Origin: Kiloniellaceae bacterium
Lineage (GTDB): Bacteria; Pseudomonadota; Alphaproteobacteria; Kiloniellales; Kiloniellaceae
Reading direction: 5' to 3'
DNA: 36,467 nucleotides
Assembly: GCA_009377535.1 (NCBI GenBank)
Contig: WHTV01000037.1
Coordinates: 1 to 36,467, forward strand
Below the pieces are notes generated by a model that saw only the letters and a program-made list of their open reading frames with translations, was not told the origin of the DNA and did no database searches. Every line of letters starts with the position of its first letter. Position 1 is the first letter of the stretch. This document shows, in pieces, positions 1 to 8,086 of this stretch. A program made the translations under genes and the position numbers.

Positions 1-2
1 TG

Positions 3-1481
3 ATGGCTTTCTACTTCGTCGTCGCGCTGCTCGGCCACTTCGGCGGCGCCGACAGCGTCTTCGGCACGGTCCAGGGTTTCTTTGCCAGCCTGGGAGCCAT
101 GCTCGACCCGAGCCAGGCGCTCGATATGCGCTCCTACGACCTCGGCACCATCTCGCTCGTCATGGTGATCCTGCTGGTGGCGCTGATGATGACCGGCATG
201 CCGCTCGGCATCGTCACCCTCATCGTCTCGGTTCTCATGGCCGTGGCCTTCTTCGGCCCACGCGGGCTCTATCTCGTCTCCACCAACGCGGCCGGCCTGC
301 TCGATCACTACACGCTGGTGGCGATCCCCTTTTTCGTGCTCATGGCTTCGATTCTTGAGCGCGCCGGCCTCGCCGAGGATCTCTTCGACGCCATGTCGAT
401 CTTCGCCGGCAACCTGCGCGGCGGCGTAGCGGTGCAGACCGTCGTGGTGGCGGTGATCCTGGCCGCCATGTCCGGCGTGATGGGCGGCGAGATCGTCATG
501 TTGGGCCTGGTCGCCCTGCCGCAGATGTTCCGCCTCGGGTACGACCGCAAGCTCACCATCGGCCTGATCTGCGCCTCCGGTGCGCTGGCGACCCTCATAC
601 CGCCGTCGATCATCATGATCGTCTACGGCCTGTCGGCGGAGGTCGGCATCGGCGACCTTTTCATGGCCGGAGCCGTGCCCGGCATCATGCTGGCGGTGTT
701 CTACGCGCTCTACGTCCTGGCGCGGGTCAACATCAACCCGGCACTCGCCCCGACCGCCAAGGAAGTCGAGGCCATGACGGGCAAGTCCAACAAGCTGTCG
801 CGCGCGCGGATGTACGCCGTCGTGCTCTGCATCGCCCTCATCGGCGCCGTCATGGGGTCGATCTACGGCGGCATCGCCTCGGTGACGGAGGCCGCCGCGG
901 TCGGCTGCATCGGCGCCATGGTGGTGGCCGCGGTGCGCCACGAGATGAAGTGGTCGGTGCTGCAGGCCGCGCTGCTCGGCTCGATGACGACGGTCGGCAC
1001 CATCATCTGGCTGATCATCGGCGCGGTATCCTTCGTCGGCATCTTCAACCTGGTCGGTGGCGGCGACTTCATGCGCTCGCTGTTCCTCGACCTTGGCCTG
1101 CCGGCCATGGGCGTCATCCTGGTAATGATGGCGATCCTGGTCGTTCTCGGCACCTTCATGGAATGGATCGCCATCGTCTTCATCACGGTGCCGGTCTTCG
1201 CCCCCGTCGTGATGTCCCTGGCGCCGGAACTGGGGCTCACAGAGGACCAGGCGAAGATCTGGTTCGGTGTGCTCTTCGTCATGAACATCCAAATCTATTT
1301 CCTCTCGCCTCCCTTCGGCCCGGCCTGCTTCTGGCTGAAGTCGGTGGCGCCGAAGGACGTCAGCCTGCAGGAGATCTTCATTTCCGTCATTCCCTTCATC
1401 GGGCTGCAGATCGTCGGCCTGATCCTGGTGATGATGTTCCCGCAAATCGCGCTCTGGCTGCCCGAAGCTCTGGGCAATTGA
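3..1481 (+). CDS. TRAP transporter large permease (DctM-like)
   Basis: This is the 12-TM-type large membrane subunit of a tripartite ATP-independent periplasmic transporter, which couples sodium or proton flow to uptake of organic or sugar acids. The 492-residue protein is almost entirely hydrophobic segments. It shows typical DctM stretches: the GMPLGIV region near residue 65, LASG/ALIPPSIIMIVYG near 200, and SPPFGPACFWLK near 435. It is longer than the usual 425-440 residues because of about 55 extra N-terminal residues. The first bases of the window read TGATG, so an upstream gene, expected to be the small DctQ subunit, probably stops at the overlapping TGA; that gene and the binding protein lie outside. 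The genes that follow are sugar-acid dehydratases, so the likely cargo is an aldonate, aldarate or uronate. The specificity is inferred from context only. Confidence 0.92.
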   Translation: MAFYFVVALLGHFGGADSVFGTVQGFFASLGAMLDPSQALDMRSYDLGTISLVMVILLVALMMTGMPLGIVTLIVSVLMAVAFFGPRGLYLVSTNAAGLLDHYTLVAIPFFVLMASILERAGLAEDLFDAMSIFAGNLRGGVAVQTVVVAVILAAMSGVMGGEIVMLGLVALPQMFRLGYDRKLTIGLICASGALATLIPPSIIMIVYGLSAEVGIGDLFMAGAVPGIMLAVFYALYVLARVNINPALAPTAKEVEAMTGKSNKLSRARMYAVVLCIALIGAVMGSIYGGIASVTEAAAVGCIGAMVVAAVRHEMKWSVLQAALLGSMTTVGTIIWLIIGAVSFVGIFNLVGGGDFMRSLFLDLGLPAMGVILVMMAILVVLGTFMEWIAIVFITVPVFAPVVMSLAPELGLTEDQAKIWFGVLFVMNIQIYFLSPPFGPACFWLKSVAPKDVSLQEIFISVIPFIGLQIVGLILVMMFPQIALWLPEALGN

Positions 1482-1504
1482 GCAACGCCCGCGAGGAGAA
1501 CGAT

Positions 1505-1627
1505 ATGATCGGACGCGACAGCAAGGCAGACCTCAACGCCTACGGCTTCTGGCCCTGGATCACTGGTCTGGTGGTGGCGGCGGTGCTTATCGGTATGATG
1601 TTCGTGCTGGCCCGTGGCTTTGCCTGA
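1505..1627 (+). CDS. Small single-span membrane protein, 40 aa, unknown
   Basis: A 40-codon frame starts with ATG 9 bases after a clear ribosome binding site (GAGGAG at about 1493-1498) and ends 12 bases before the next gene. The peptide has a polar N-terminus (MIGRDSKADLNAYG), a Trp-rich turn (FWPW) and one hydrophobic helix of about 20 residues, ending ARGFA. It lies between the TRAP permease and the first dehydratase with operon-like spacing of 23 and 12 bases. I do not recognise a family. It may be an accessory subunit of the TRAP permease or a small inner-membrane protein. Its good RBS, tight spacing and plausible membrane topology support it being real. Confidence 0.62.
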   Translation: MIGRDSKADLNAYGFWPWITGLVVAAVLIGMMFVLARGFA

Positions 1628-1639
1628 TCGAAGGGTGAA

Positions 1640-3388
1640 ATGACTGCTGTGACCACAAGAAAAAGACAGTATAGCGAACTGCGCAGCGCCCGCTGGATGG
1701 CGCCCGACGACTTCCGCTCCTTCGGGCATCGCTCGCGCACCATGCAGATGGGCTATGCGCCGGAGGACTGGCAAGGCAAGCCGGTCATCGCCATCCTCAA
1801 TACCTGGTCCGATGCCCAGCCCTGCCACATGCATTTCAAGCACCGCGTCGAGGACATCAAGCGCGGCGTCTTCCAGGCGGGCGGCTTTCCGATGGAGTTG
1901 CCGGCGCTGTCGCTGTCGGAGAACTTCGTGAAGCCCACCACGATGCTCTACCGCAACATGCTGGCGATGGAGACCGAGGAGCTGCTGCGCTCCCACCCCG
2001 TCGACGGCGCCGTGCTGATGGGCGGCTGCGACAAGACCACGCCGGGCCTGGTGATGGGTGCCCTCTCGATGGGCCTTCCCTTCATCTACGTGACCGCCGG
2101 TCCGATGCTGCGCGGCAACTACCGCGGCCAGGTGCTCGGCTCCGGCACCGACTCCTTCAAGTACTGGGACGAGCGCCGGGCGGGCAAGATCAGCCAGGAG
2201 GAATGGGTCGGCGTCGAGGGCGGCATCGCGCGCTCCTATGGCCACTGCATGACCATGGGCACCGCCTCCACCATGACGGCTATCGCCGAAGCCCTCGGCC
2301 TGACGCTGCCCGGTGCCAGCTCGATTCCCGCCGCCGACGCCAACCACCAGCGCATGTGCGCGGCCGCCGGCCGGCGCATCGTCGAGATGGCGTGGGAGGA
2401 TCTGACCCCGGACCGGATCGTCACCCAGGCCGCGGTGACCAACGCCGTCACGGTGGCCATGGCGATGGGTTGCTCGACCAATGCGATCATCCACCTGATC
2501 GCCATGGCGCGGCGCGCAGGCCTCGCCCTGAACCTCGAAGATCTCGACCGCATCGGTCGCACGACACCCGTAATCGCCAACGTACGGCCGGCCGGCAAGG
2601 ACTACCTGATGGAGGATTTCTTCTATGCCGGCGGCCTCCGCGGCCTGATGAAGAACCTCGGGGACAAGCTCGACCGCTCGGTCCTGACGGTCTCCGGCAA
2701 GACTCTCGGCGAGGGATTGGAAGGTGCGGAGGTCTACAACGACGACGTCATCCGCCCCCTCGACAAGCCGGTCTACCATGAGGGCTCGCTTGCCGTGCTG
2801 AAGGGTAACCTCGCACCCGACGGCGCGGTCATCAAGCCGGCGGCCTGCGATCCGAAGTTCTACAAGCACGCCGGACCGGCACTGGTCGCCGACAGCTACC
2901 CCGAGCTGAAGAAGATCATCGACGACGAGGAGCTGGAGATCGACCCCGGCACCGTGCTGGTGCTGCGCAACGCCGGACCGCAGGGCGGCCCCGGCATGCC
3001 GGAGTGGGGCATGATCCCGATGCCCAAGGCGCTGTTGAAGCAGGGCCATCGCGACATGCTCAGGCTGTCCGACGCGCGCATGTCCGGCACTTCCTACGGC
3101 GCCTGCGTGCTGCACGTTGCGCCGGAGGCCTACATCGGCGGGCCGCTGGCGCTGCTGCGGACCGGCGATATCGTCGAGGTCGACGTTCCCAATCGCTCGC
3201 TCAACATGCGGGTGTCGGAGGAGGAGCTGCAGCGGCGGCGCGCCGAATGGACCCCGCCGCCGCCGCGCTACGGGCGCGGCTACGGCTGGATGTTCTCCAA
3301 GCACATCGAGCAGGCCGACAAGGGCTGCGACTTTGATTTCCTGAGAACCGAGTTCGGCCCGCCGGTCGGCGAGCCGGATATCAACTGA
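1640..3388 (+). CDS. IlvD/Edd-family aldonate dehydratase (L-arabonate dehydratase type)
   Basis: This 582-residue IlvD/Edd dehydratase would remove water from an aldonic acid to give a 2-keto-3-deoxy acid. Iron-sulfur ligand cysteines are visible at C62 (QPCHMHF), C130 (GGCDKTTPG) and C203 (GHCMTMGTAS). D131 and K132 follow C130, as in enzymes where this lysine is carbamylated and binds Mg2+. The cysteine spacing matches the [2Fe-2S] sugar-acid branch (Rhizobium L-arabonate dehydratase has cysteines at 59, 127 and 200, a constant offset of 3). This differs from the [4Fe-4S] 6-phosphogluconate dehydratase. The RLSDARMSGTSYG motif with the catalytic-serine region sits near 475-487. L-arabonate, D-fuconate and D-xylonate dehydratases share this architecture, so the exact substrate is open. 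It is followed 10 bases later by the next dehydratase. Confidence 0.93.
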   Translation: MTAVTTRKRQYSELRSARWMAPDDFRSFGHRSRTMQMGYAPEDWQGKPVIAILNTWSDAQPCHMHFKHRVEDIKRGVFQAGGFPMELPALSLSENFVKPTTMLYRNMLAMETEELLRSHPVDGAVLMGGCDKTTPGLVMGALSMGLPFIYVTAGPMLRGNYRGQVLGSGTDSFKYWDERRAGKISQEEWVGVEGGIARSYGHCMTMGTASTMTAIAEALGLTLPGASSIPAADANHQRMCAAAGRRIVEMAWEDLTPDRIVTQAAVTNAVTVAMAMGCSTNAIIHLIAMARRAGLALNLEDLDRIGRTTPVIANVRPAGKDYLMEDFFYAGGLRGLMKNLGDKLDRSVLTVSGKTLGEGLEGAEVYNDDVIRPLDKPVYHEGSLAVLKGNLAPDGAVIKPAACDPKFYKHAGPALVADSYPELKKIIDDEELEIDPGTVLVLRNAGPQGGPGMPEWGMIPMPKALLKQGHRDMLRLSDARMSGTSYGACVLHVAPEAYIGGPLALLRTGDIVEVDVPNRSLNMRVSEEELQRRRAEWTPPPPRYGRGYGWMFSKHIEQADKGCDFDFLRTEFGPPVGEPDIN

Positions 3389-3398
3389 GGGCGGCGCG

Positions 3399-4601
3399 AT
3401 GTCGGCTGACGCGCAGAAGAAGAGACTGATCGCGGCCAATCCCAAGGCGGCAGGCCTGGAGGCGGGGATCGCCTCGCAGGACCGTATCGTCTGGGTCGGC
3501 GCTTCGCTGGTCGTCGTCCCGCTCGGCCGCGAGATCAACGACGCGAAGGTCCTGACAGGGCGCCAGCGGCCGCTCACGGAAGTCGCCCTGCTGGTCGTCG
3601 AGATCGCCTCGGCCGAGGGATACCGCGGTCTCGGCTTCAGCTATACTCTGCGCGTCGGCGGGCCGGCCATGCTGGCCTACGCGCGGGATCTCGCCGAGGG
3701 GCTGGTGGGCGAGGATCCGAACGATATCGCCCGGCTGTGGGACAAGCTCGCCTGGTGGAGTGCGTCGCTGGGCCGCGCCGGCCTGGCGGTACAGACCATC
3801 GCCGCCTTCGACACCGCGCTTTGGGACCTGAAGGCCCGGCGGGCCGGTCTGCCGCTCGCCAAGCTGCTCGGGGCGCAGCGCGATTCCGTGCGCTGCTACA
3901 ATTCTTCCGGCGGCTATCTTTCCTCCGACATAGCCGAGATGAAGGAGCGCGCCTCCGCCTCCCTGGAGCGCGGCATCGGCGGCATCAAGCTGAAGGTCGG
4001 CCAGCCCGACCCGATGATAGACCTGCAGCGCATCGAGGCCCTGCGCGACCATCTTGGCGCCGACGTTCCCATGATGATCGACGCCAACCAGCAGTGGGAC
4101 CGGACCACCGCGCTGCGCTTCGGGCGCATCGTCGAGCCTTTGAACCTGGTATGGATCGAGGAGCCTCTGGACGCCCATGACTTCGAGGGCCACGCCGCCC
4201 TCGCGGCCGAGCTGGCCACGCCCATCGCGACCGGCGAGATGCTCTCGAGCGTCGACGAGCATGTGAAGCTGATCCAGGCCGGCGGCGCGGACTTCATTCA
4301 GGCCGATGCCCCGCGGGTCGGCGGCATCACGCCTTTCCTGAAGATCTGCACCCTGGCGGAACTCAGCCGAGTCGATCTGGCACCGCACATGGTGATGGAG
4401 ATCCACCTGCATCTGGCGGCAGCCTATGCCAGCGAGCCCTGGGTCGAGCACTTCGAATGGCTCGAGCCGGTGTTCAACGAGCGGCTCGAGATTCGCGGCG
4501 GCCGCATGATCGTGCCCGATCGACCCGGCCTGGGATTGACCCTCAGCGAGGCCGCCGCATCCTGGACTCGCGAGACGGCCGAGTTCGGCCGCCGCCCGTG
4601 A
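3399..4601 (+). CDS. Enolase-superfamily L-talarate/galactarate dehydratase-like
   Basis: This 400-residue enzyme is of the mandelate racemase subgroup. An N-terminal capping domain is followed by a TIM barrel carrying the KxK base motif K197-L-K199, metal ligands D228 (MIDANQQW), E254 (WIEEPLDA) and E280 (TGEM), and the His-Asp dyad H330/D303. These positions are offset by exactly 2 from Salmonella L-talarate/galactarate dehydratase (K195/K197, D226, E252, E278, H328), and the PHMVMEIHLHLAAA stretch is typical of that family. The expected reaction is dehydration of galactarate and/or L-talarate to 5-keto-4-deoxyglucarate. The GarL-type aldolase at 9616 fits as the next step. Related family members act on other acid sugars, so specificity is likely but not proved. 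Confidence 0.88.
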   Translation: MSADAQKKRLIAANPKAAGLEAGIASQDRIVWVGASLVVVPLGREINDAKVLTGRQRPLTEVALLVVEIASAEGYRGLGFSYTLRVGGPAMLAYARDLAEGLVGEDPNDIARLWDKLAWWSASLGRAGLAVQTIAAFDTALWDLKARRAGLPLAKLLGAQRDSVRCYNSSGGYLSSDIAEMKERASASLERGIGGIKLKVGQPDPMIDLQRIEALRDHLGADVPMMIDANQQWDRTTALRFGRIVEPLNLVWIEEPLDAHDFEGHAALAAELATPIATGEMLSSVDEHVKLIQAGGADFIQADAPRVGGITPFLKICTLAELSRVDLAPHMVMEIHLHLAAAYASEPWVEHFEWLEPVFNERLEIRGGRMIVPDRPGLGLTLSEAAASWTRETAEFGRRP

Positions 4602-4630
4602 CCCTGCAACGAGGACCGATAGCAAGCGAG

Positions 4631-5356
4631 ATGACTGAAAACACACTTTCCGAAGCAACCCGCGATAAGCTGATGAAGGTCTCCGTCGCCACCCTGGCGA
4701 CCGCCTTGTTCAAGCGTGGCCTGCGTAACCAGACCATCCAGGACGTCCGTCCGCTGCGCGCCAAGGGCCGCAACATGGTCGGCCCCGCCTTCACCCTGCG
4801 CTACATCCCAGCCCGTGAGGACTTGAACCAGCTGGACGTGTTCCGCAACCCCGAGCACCCGCAGCGCAAGGCGGTGGAGATCTGCCCGCCGGGCGCCGTC
4901 CTGGTGATGGACAGCCGCAAGGACCCGCGCGCCGCCTCGGCCGGCGACATCCTGATCACGCGGCTGCAAATGCGCGGCGTTGCCGGCGTGGTGACGGATG
5001 GCGGCTTCCGCGACGCCATGAAGATCGCCGAGCTGGAGATTCCCGCCTATCACAACCGGCCGTCCTCGCCGACCAACCTGACGCGCCACCAGGCGCTCGA
5101 TCTCAACGTGCCGATCGGCTGCGGCGACGCCCCGGTCTTTCCGGGTGACATCGTGATCGGCGACGACGACAGCGTCATCGTCATCCCCGCGCACTTGGTC
5201 GACGAGGTGGCCGAGGAGGCGACCGAGATGACCGCCTACGAGGACTTCGTCTCGGAGCAGGTGAAGGGGGGCGAGAGCATCATCGGGCTCTACCCGGCGA
5301 CCAAGCAGGAGAACCTCGAGAAGTTCGCCGCCTGGCGCAAGGCCAAGGGGCGCTGA
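4631..5356 (+). CDS. RraA-like / HMG-aldolase family protein, probable 2-keto acid aldolase
   Basis: The 241-residue protein has the RraA/HMG-CHA aldolase fold signature. D106 and R127-D128 form the D-X20-R-D motif (AGDILITR ... TDGGFRD) that in this family binds the metal and pyruvate enolate. The ATG at 4631 is preferred over an upstream in-frame start at 4457, because that one lies inside the previous gene and the CDS from 4631 begins 29 bases after it. Plain RraA proteins that bind RNase E are about 160 residues; this longer form with the full catalytic motif fits metal-dependent pyruvate aldolases or decarboxylases. In this operon it could cleave a 2-keto-3-deoxy or 4-hydroxy-2-keto acid made by the dehydratases. 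It is often annotated as ribonuclease activity regulator, which the context does not support. Confidence 0.82.
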   Translation: MTENTLSEATRDKLMKVSVATLATALFKRGLRNQTIQDVRPLRAKGRNMVGPAFTLRYIPAREDLNQLDVFRNPEHPQRKAVEICPPGAVLVMDSRKDPRAASAGDILITRLQMRGVAGVVTDGGFRDAMKIAELEIPAYHNRPSSPTNLTRHQALDLNVPIGCGDAPVFPGDIVIGDDDSVIVIPAHLVDEVAEEATEMTAYEDFVSEQVKGGESIIGLYPATKQENLEKFAAWRKAKGR

Positions 5357-5359
5357 TCC

Positions 5360-6433
5360 ATGTATATCGGCGAGCAGATCATCAACCCGACGTCCGAGCG
5401 CCTGCGTCTCTCGACCCAGCTCGGCGTGGCTGATGTCGTGCTCGACACGCGCCCCAACACCCAGCTGGAGGGTGCCGACGGCAATTGGGACGCCGGGAAG
5501 GTCGCCGCCTACCGCGCCTGGATCGAGGGCTTCGGCCTCCAGGTCGAGTGCATGTCCCTCGATCTCGGCTCCTTCCTGCTCGACACGATCTACGACCGCG
5601 AGCGGGCCTGCCGCCGCGCCGCGAAGCTGCGCGCCGACATCCGCGCCGCTGCCGAGGGCGGGCTGGGCATGCTGAAGTACAATCTGCAGATGGTCGGCAT
5701 CACCCGCACCGGCCGCCGGCTTGGCCGCGGCGGCGTGCTGGAGAGCGTCTTCCGCGCCGCCGACTATTCGCCGGAAGCCGATCGCGCCTACTCCTACTGG
5801 GGTGTCGGTCATCCCGGTGGCGGCGCCGGCGCCGACATCGCGGTGAACGCCGTCGGCACCGCCGAGGCGGTCGGGCAGGTGGTCGCCGAGGACATCCCCG
5901 GCGTCACGGCGGTGCAGGCCTGGTCGGCGCTGGAGCAACTCGTCGAGGCCATCGTGCCGCCGGCCGAGCAGGCGGGCCTTCGTCTGGCCGCCCATCCGCA
6001 GGATCCAGCCTTTCCGAAGGGCGGGCTGAACGGTGTCGAGCATGTGGTGGGCTCCATCGAGGGCATGGAGCGATACCTCGACCTGGCGCCGGAAAGCCGG
6101 GCTCACGGCATCAACTTCTGCCAGGGCACCGTCGCCGAGATGTCGCCCGATCCCTCGGCCTATGTGGGGGAGGCGATCCGCCGCATCGGCGGACGCGACC
6201 GCATCTACATGGTCCACTTCCGCAACATCAAGGGTGCCTACTGCGACTTCTCCGAGTGCTTTCCCGACGAGGGTGACGTCGACATGGCCGCCGCCGTGCG
6301 TGCCTACCGGCAGGTCGGCTACTGCGGCATCCTCTGCCCCGACCACGTACCGGCCTCCGATCTCGATCCTGCCCGCGAGCGCTTCTTCGCCTTCTCTCTG
6401 GGCTATACCAAAGGTCTGCTGCACGCCGCATGA
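5360..6433 (+). CDS. Divergent UxuA-like (mannonate dehydratase family) TIM-barrel protein
   Basis: The 357-residue protein resembles mannonate dehydratase UxuA, a Mn2+ enzyme with a xylose-isomerase-like barrel. Recognisable blocks are AAHPQDPAFP (H212), NFCQGTVAEM (C254), YMVHFRNIKG (H286), EGDVDMA (near 305-310) and CPDHVP (D328). The metal-site His/Cys/His/Asp pattern is kept. However, the usual HPDDPP block is altered to HPQDPA and the usual RPDHGR block to CPDHVP, and the protein is about 35 residues shorter than E. coli UxuA. No UxuB-like fructuronate reductase lies nearby. It may dehydrate another acid sugar or act as an epimerase or isomerase. It starts 3 bases after the RraA-like gene and its stop overlaps the next start (ATGA). 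Confidence 0.8.
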   Translation: MYIGEQIINPTSERLRLSTQLGVADVVLDTRPNTQLEGADGNWDAGKVAAYRAWIEGFGLQVECMSLDLGSFLLDTIYDRERACRRAAKLRADIRAAAEGGLGMLKYNLQMVGITRTGRRLGRGGVLESVFRAADYSPEADRAYSYWGVGHPGGGAGADIAVNAVGTAEAVGQVVAEDIPGVTAVQAWSALEQLVEAIVPPAEQAGLRLAAHPQDPAFPKGGLNGVEHVVGSIEGMERYLDLAPESRAHGINFCQGTVAEMSPDPSAYVGEAIRRIGGRDRIYMVHFRNIKGAYCDFSECFPDEGDVDMAAAVRAYRQVGYCGILCPDHVPASDLDPARERFFAFSLGYTKGLLHAA

Positions 6434-7959
6434 GCCAAGAACTATCACCCGTCATTCGCCTCGATGTGGCCGACAACGTCGTCGTCGCCCGCGTCGAGAT
6501 CGCCAGGGGCAGCTTCATCGATGCCGAGGGCGTCACGACGCTGCAGGACGTGCCGCTGGGCCATAAGATCGCCACGCGGCCCATCGCCAAGGGCGCGCCG
6601 GTGCTGAAGTACGACACCATCATCGGCTTCGCCGGCGAGGACATCACGCCGGGCTGCTGGATGCACAGCCACAATGTGCTGATGGACGATTTCCGGAAGG
6701 ACTATCGCTTTGCCGAGGACTACCGGCCGACCGAGCTGCTGCCGCCGGCCGAGCGCGCGACCTTCCAGGGCATCCGCCGCGCAGACGGCCGCGTCGGCAC
6801 GCGCAATTACATCGGCATCTTCATCACGGTGAACTGCTCGGCCACGGTGGCGCGGCGCATCGCCAACTACTTCGACGAGGAGCGCTTGGCCGGCTACCCC
6901 AACGTCGACGGCGTGGTGCCCTTCGTGCACGAACAGGGCTGCGGCATGGAGATGACCGGCGAGCCGATGGACCTGCTGCGCCGCACCCTGGCCGGCTACA
7001 TCCGCCACCCCAACGTGGTCGGTGCCCTGGTCTGCTCGCTCGGCTGCGAGCGCAACAACCTCGCCCGCTTCTTCGAGGAGCAGTCCCTCGCCACCGGCAA
7101 GATGCTGAAGACGGTGACCATGCAACAGGCCGGCGGCACCGCCGCCGCCATCGAGGAGGGCAAGGCCCTCGTCCGCGAGATGCTGGCGGAGGCCGACAAG
7201 GTAGCCCGCGAGCCCTGTCCGGCAGAGCACATCATGGTCGGTCTGCAGTGCGGCGGCTCCGACGGCTTTTCCGGCCTCTCAGCCAACCCGGCGCTCGGCA
7301 AGGCGGTCGACCTCCTGGTGCGCCACGGCGGCACGGCGATTCTCTCCGAGACTCCGGAACTCTACGGCGTCGAGCACACCTTGACCGCGCGGGCCAAGAC
7401 GCCGGAGATCGGTCGGAAGTTCATTGAGCGCATCGAGTGGTGGCTCGCCTACAACAAAGGCCGCGACACCCAGATCAACGGCCGGGTCTCGCCCGGCAAC
7501 AACGCCGGCGGCCTCGCCAACATCATCGAGAAGGCCTTGGGCGGCGCCAAGAAGGGCGGCTCCTCCAGCATCAACGAGGTCTACCGCTACGCCGAGCCGG
7601 TCAGCGAGCACGGCCTGGTCATCATGGACACGCCGGGCTACGACCCGGTCTCGGCCACCGGGCAGATCGCCGGCGGCGCCAATCTGATCTGCTTCACCAC
7701 CGGGCGCGGCTCCTGCTTCGGCTCCTTCCCGGCGCCGACCATCAAGCTGGCGACCAACACGCCGATGTACCAGCGCATGACCGGTGACATGGACATCAAC
7801 TGCGGCCCCGTGGTCGACGGCACGGCGACGCTCGACGAGATGGGCGAGGTCATCTTCCGCCAGATGCTCGCGGTCGCCTCGGGCGAGAAATCGAAAAGCG
7901 AAGCGCTCGGCGTCGGCGAGGACGAATTCGTCCCCTGGCCCATCGGCGTGCTGGCATGA
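6430..7959 (+). CDS. UxaA/GarD-family altronate or galactarate dehydratase
   Basis: The 509-residue protein has the two-part UxaA layout: an N-terminal SAF domain (about residues 8-85) and the large C-terminal dehydratase domain (about 110-505). The latter carries RVGTRNYIGI, VNCSATVARRIA, EQGCGMEMTG, SLGCERNN, LQCGGSDGFSG, SPGNNAGGLANIIEKALGG and TGRGSCFGSFPAPTIKLATN. These Cys-rich and Gly-rich blocks are typical of iron-dependent altronate (UxaA) and galactarate (GarD) dehydratases. Length fits both (E. coli UxaA 495, GarD 523). Altronate would give 2-keto-3-deoxygluconate and galactarate would give 5-keto-4-deoxyglucarate; I cannot decide from sequence. Its ATG overlaps the upstream stop, implying translational coupling. 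Confidence 0.88.
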   Translation: MSQELSPVIRLDVADNVVVARVEIARGSFIDAEGVTTLQDVPLGHKIATRPIAKGAPVLKYDTIIGFAGEDITPGCWMHSHNVLMDDFRKDYRFAEDYRPTELLPPAERATFQGIRRADGRVGTRNYIGIFITVNCSATVARRIANYFDEERLAGYPNVDGVVPFVHEQGCGMEMTGEPMDLLRRTLAGYIRHPNVVGALVCSLGCERNNLARFFEEQSLATGKMLKTVTMQQAGGTAAAIEEGKALVREMLAEADKVAREPCPAEHIMVGLQCGGSDGFSGLSANPALGKAVDLLVRHGGTAILSETPELYGVEHTLTARAKTPEIGRKFIERIEWWLAYNKGRDTQINGRVSPGNNAGGLANIIEKALGGAKKGGSSSINEVYRYAEPVSEHGLVIMDTPGYDPVSATGQIAGGANLICFTTGRGSCFGSFPAPTIKLATNTPMYQRMTGDMDINCGPVVDGTATLDEMGEVIFRQMLAVASGEKSKSEALGVGEDEFVPWPIGVLA

Positions 7960-7986
7960 GACAATTATCGGCACCGGTCGACAATT
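7960..7986 (+). promoter_or_regulatory. Direct repeat GACAATT, 20-bp period, in gap before ALDH gene
   Basis: GACAATT occurs at 7960-7966 and again at 7980-7986, exactly 20 bases apart, just after the UxaA-family stop codon in the only gap over 100 bases inside the sugar-acid operon (7960-8086). Two half-sites about two helical turns apart could be bound by one regulator on the same face. No confident -35/-10 pair is seen. It could be chance. Confidence 0.25.
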
Positions 7987-8086
7987 TGCTGCGAATGACT
8001 AAACTGCACGACTTCGACTAGGCGGACCGCGGCTGCCCCCGAACGCCCGCCGCCACACAACCTGCCGTTAAAGCAAGGAAGAGACG

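Noticed and set aside
1295..3577. Long minus-strand open frame (760 codons) across the IlvD-type dehydratase
   Set aside because: Antisense shadow of a GC-rich gene with clear catalytic motifs on the plus strand; the minus-strand translation is low-complexity and has no recognisable domain.
4631..5356. RraA-like gene as a regulator of RNase E
   Set aside because: Longer than RraA, carries the full aldolase motif and sits in a catabolic operon.
4424..6448. Minus-strand open frame of 674 codons across the RraA-like and UxuA-like genes
   Set aside because: Rich in Gly, Ala, Asp, His and Val repeats typical of antisense GC-rich shadows; the plus strand has well-supported enzymes.
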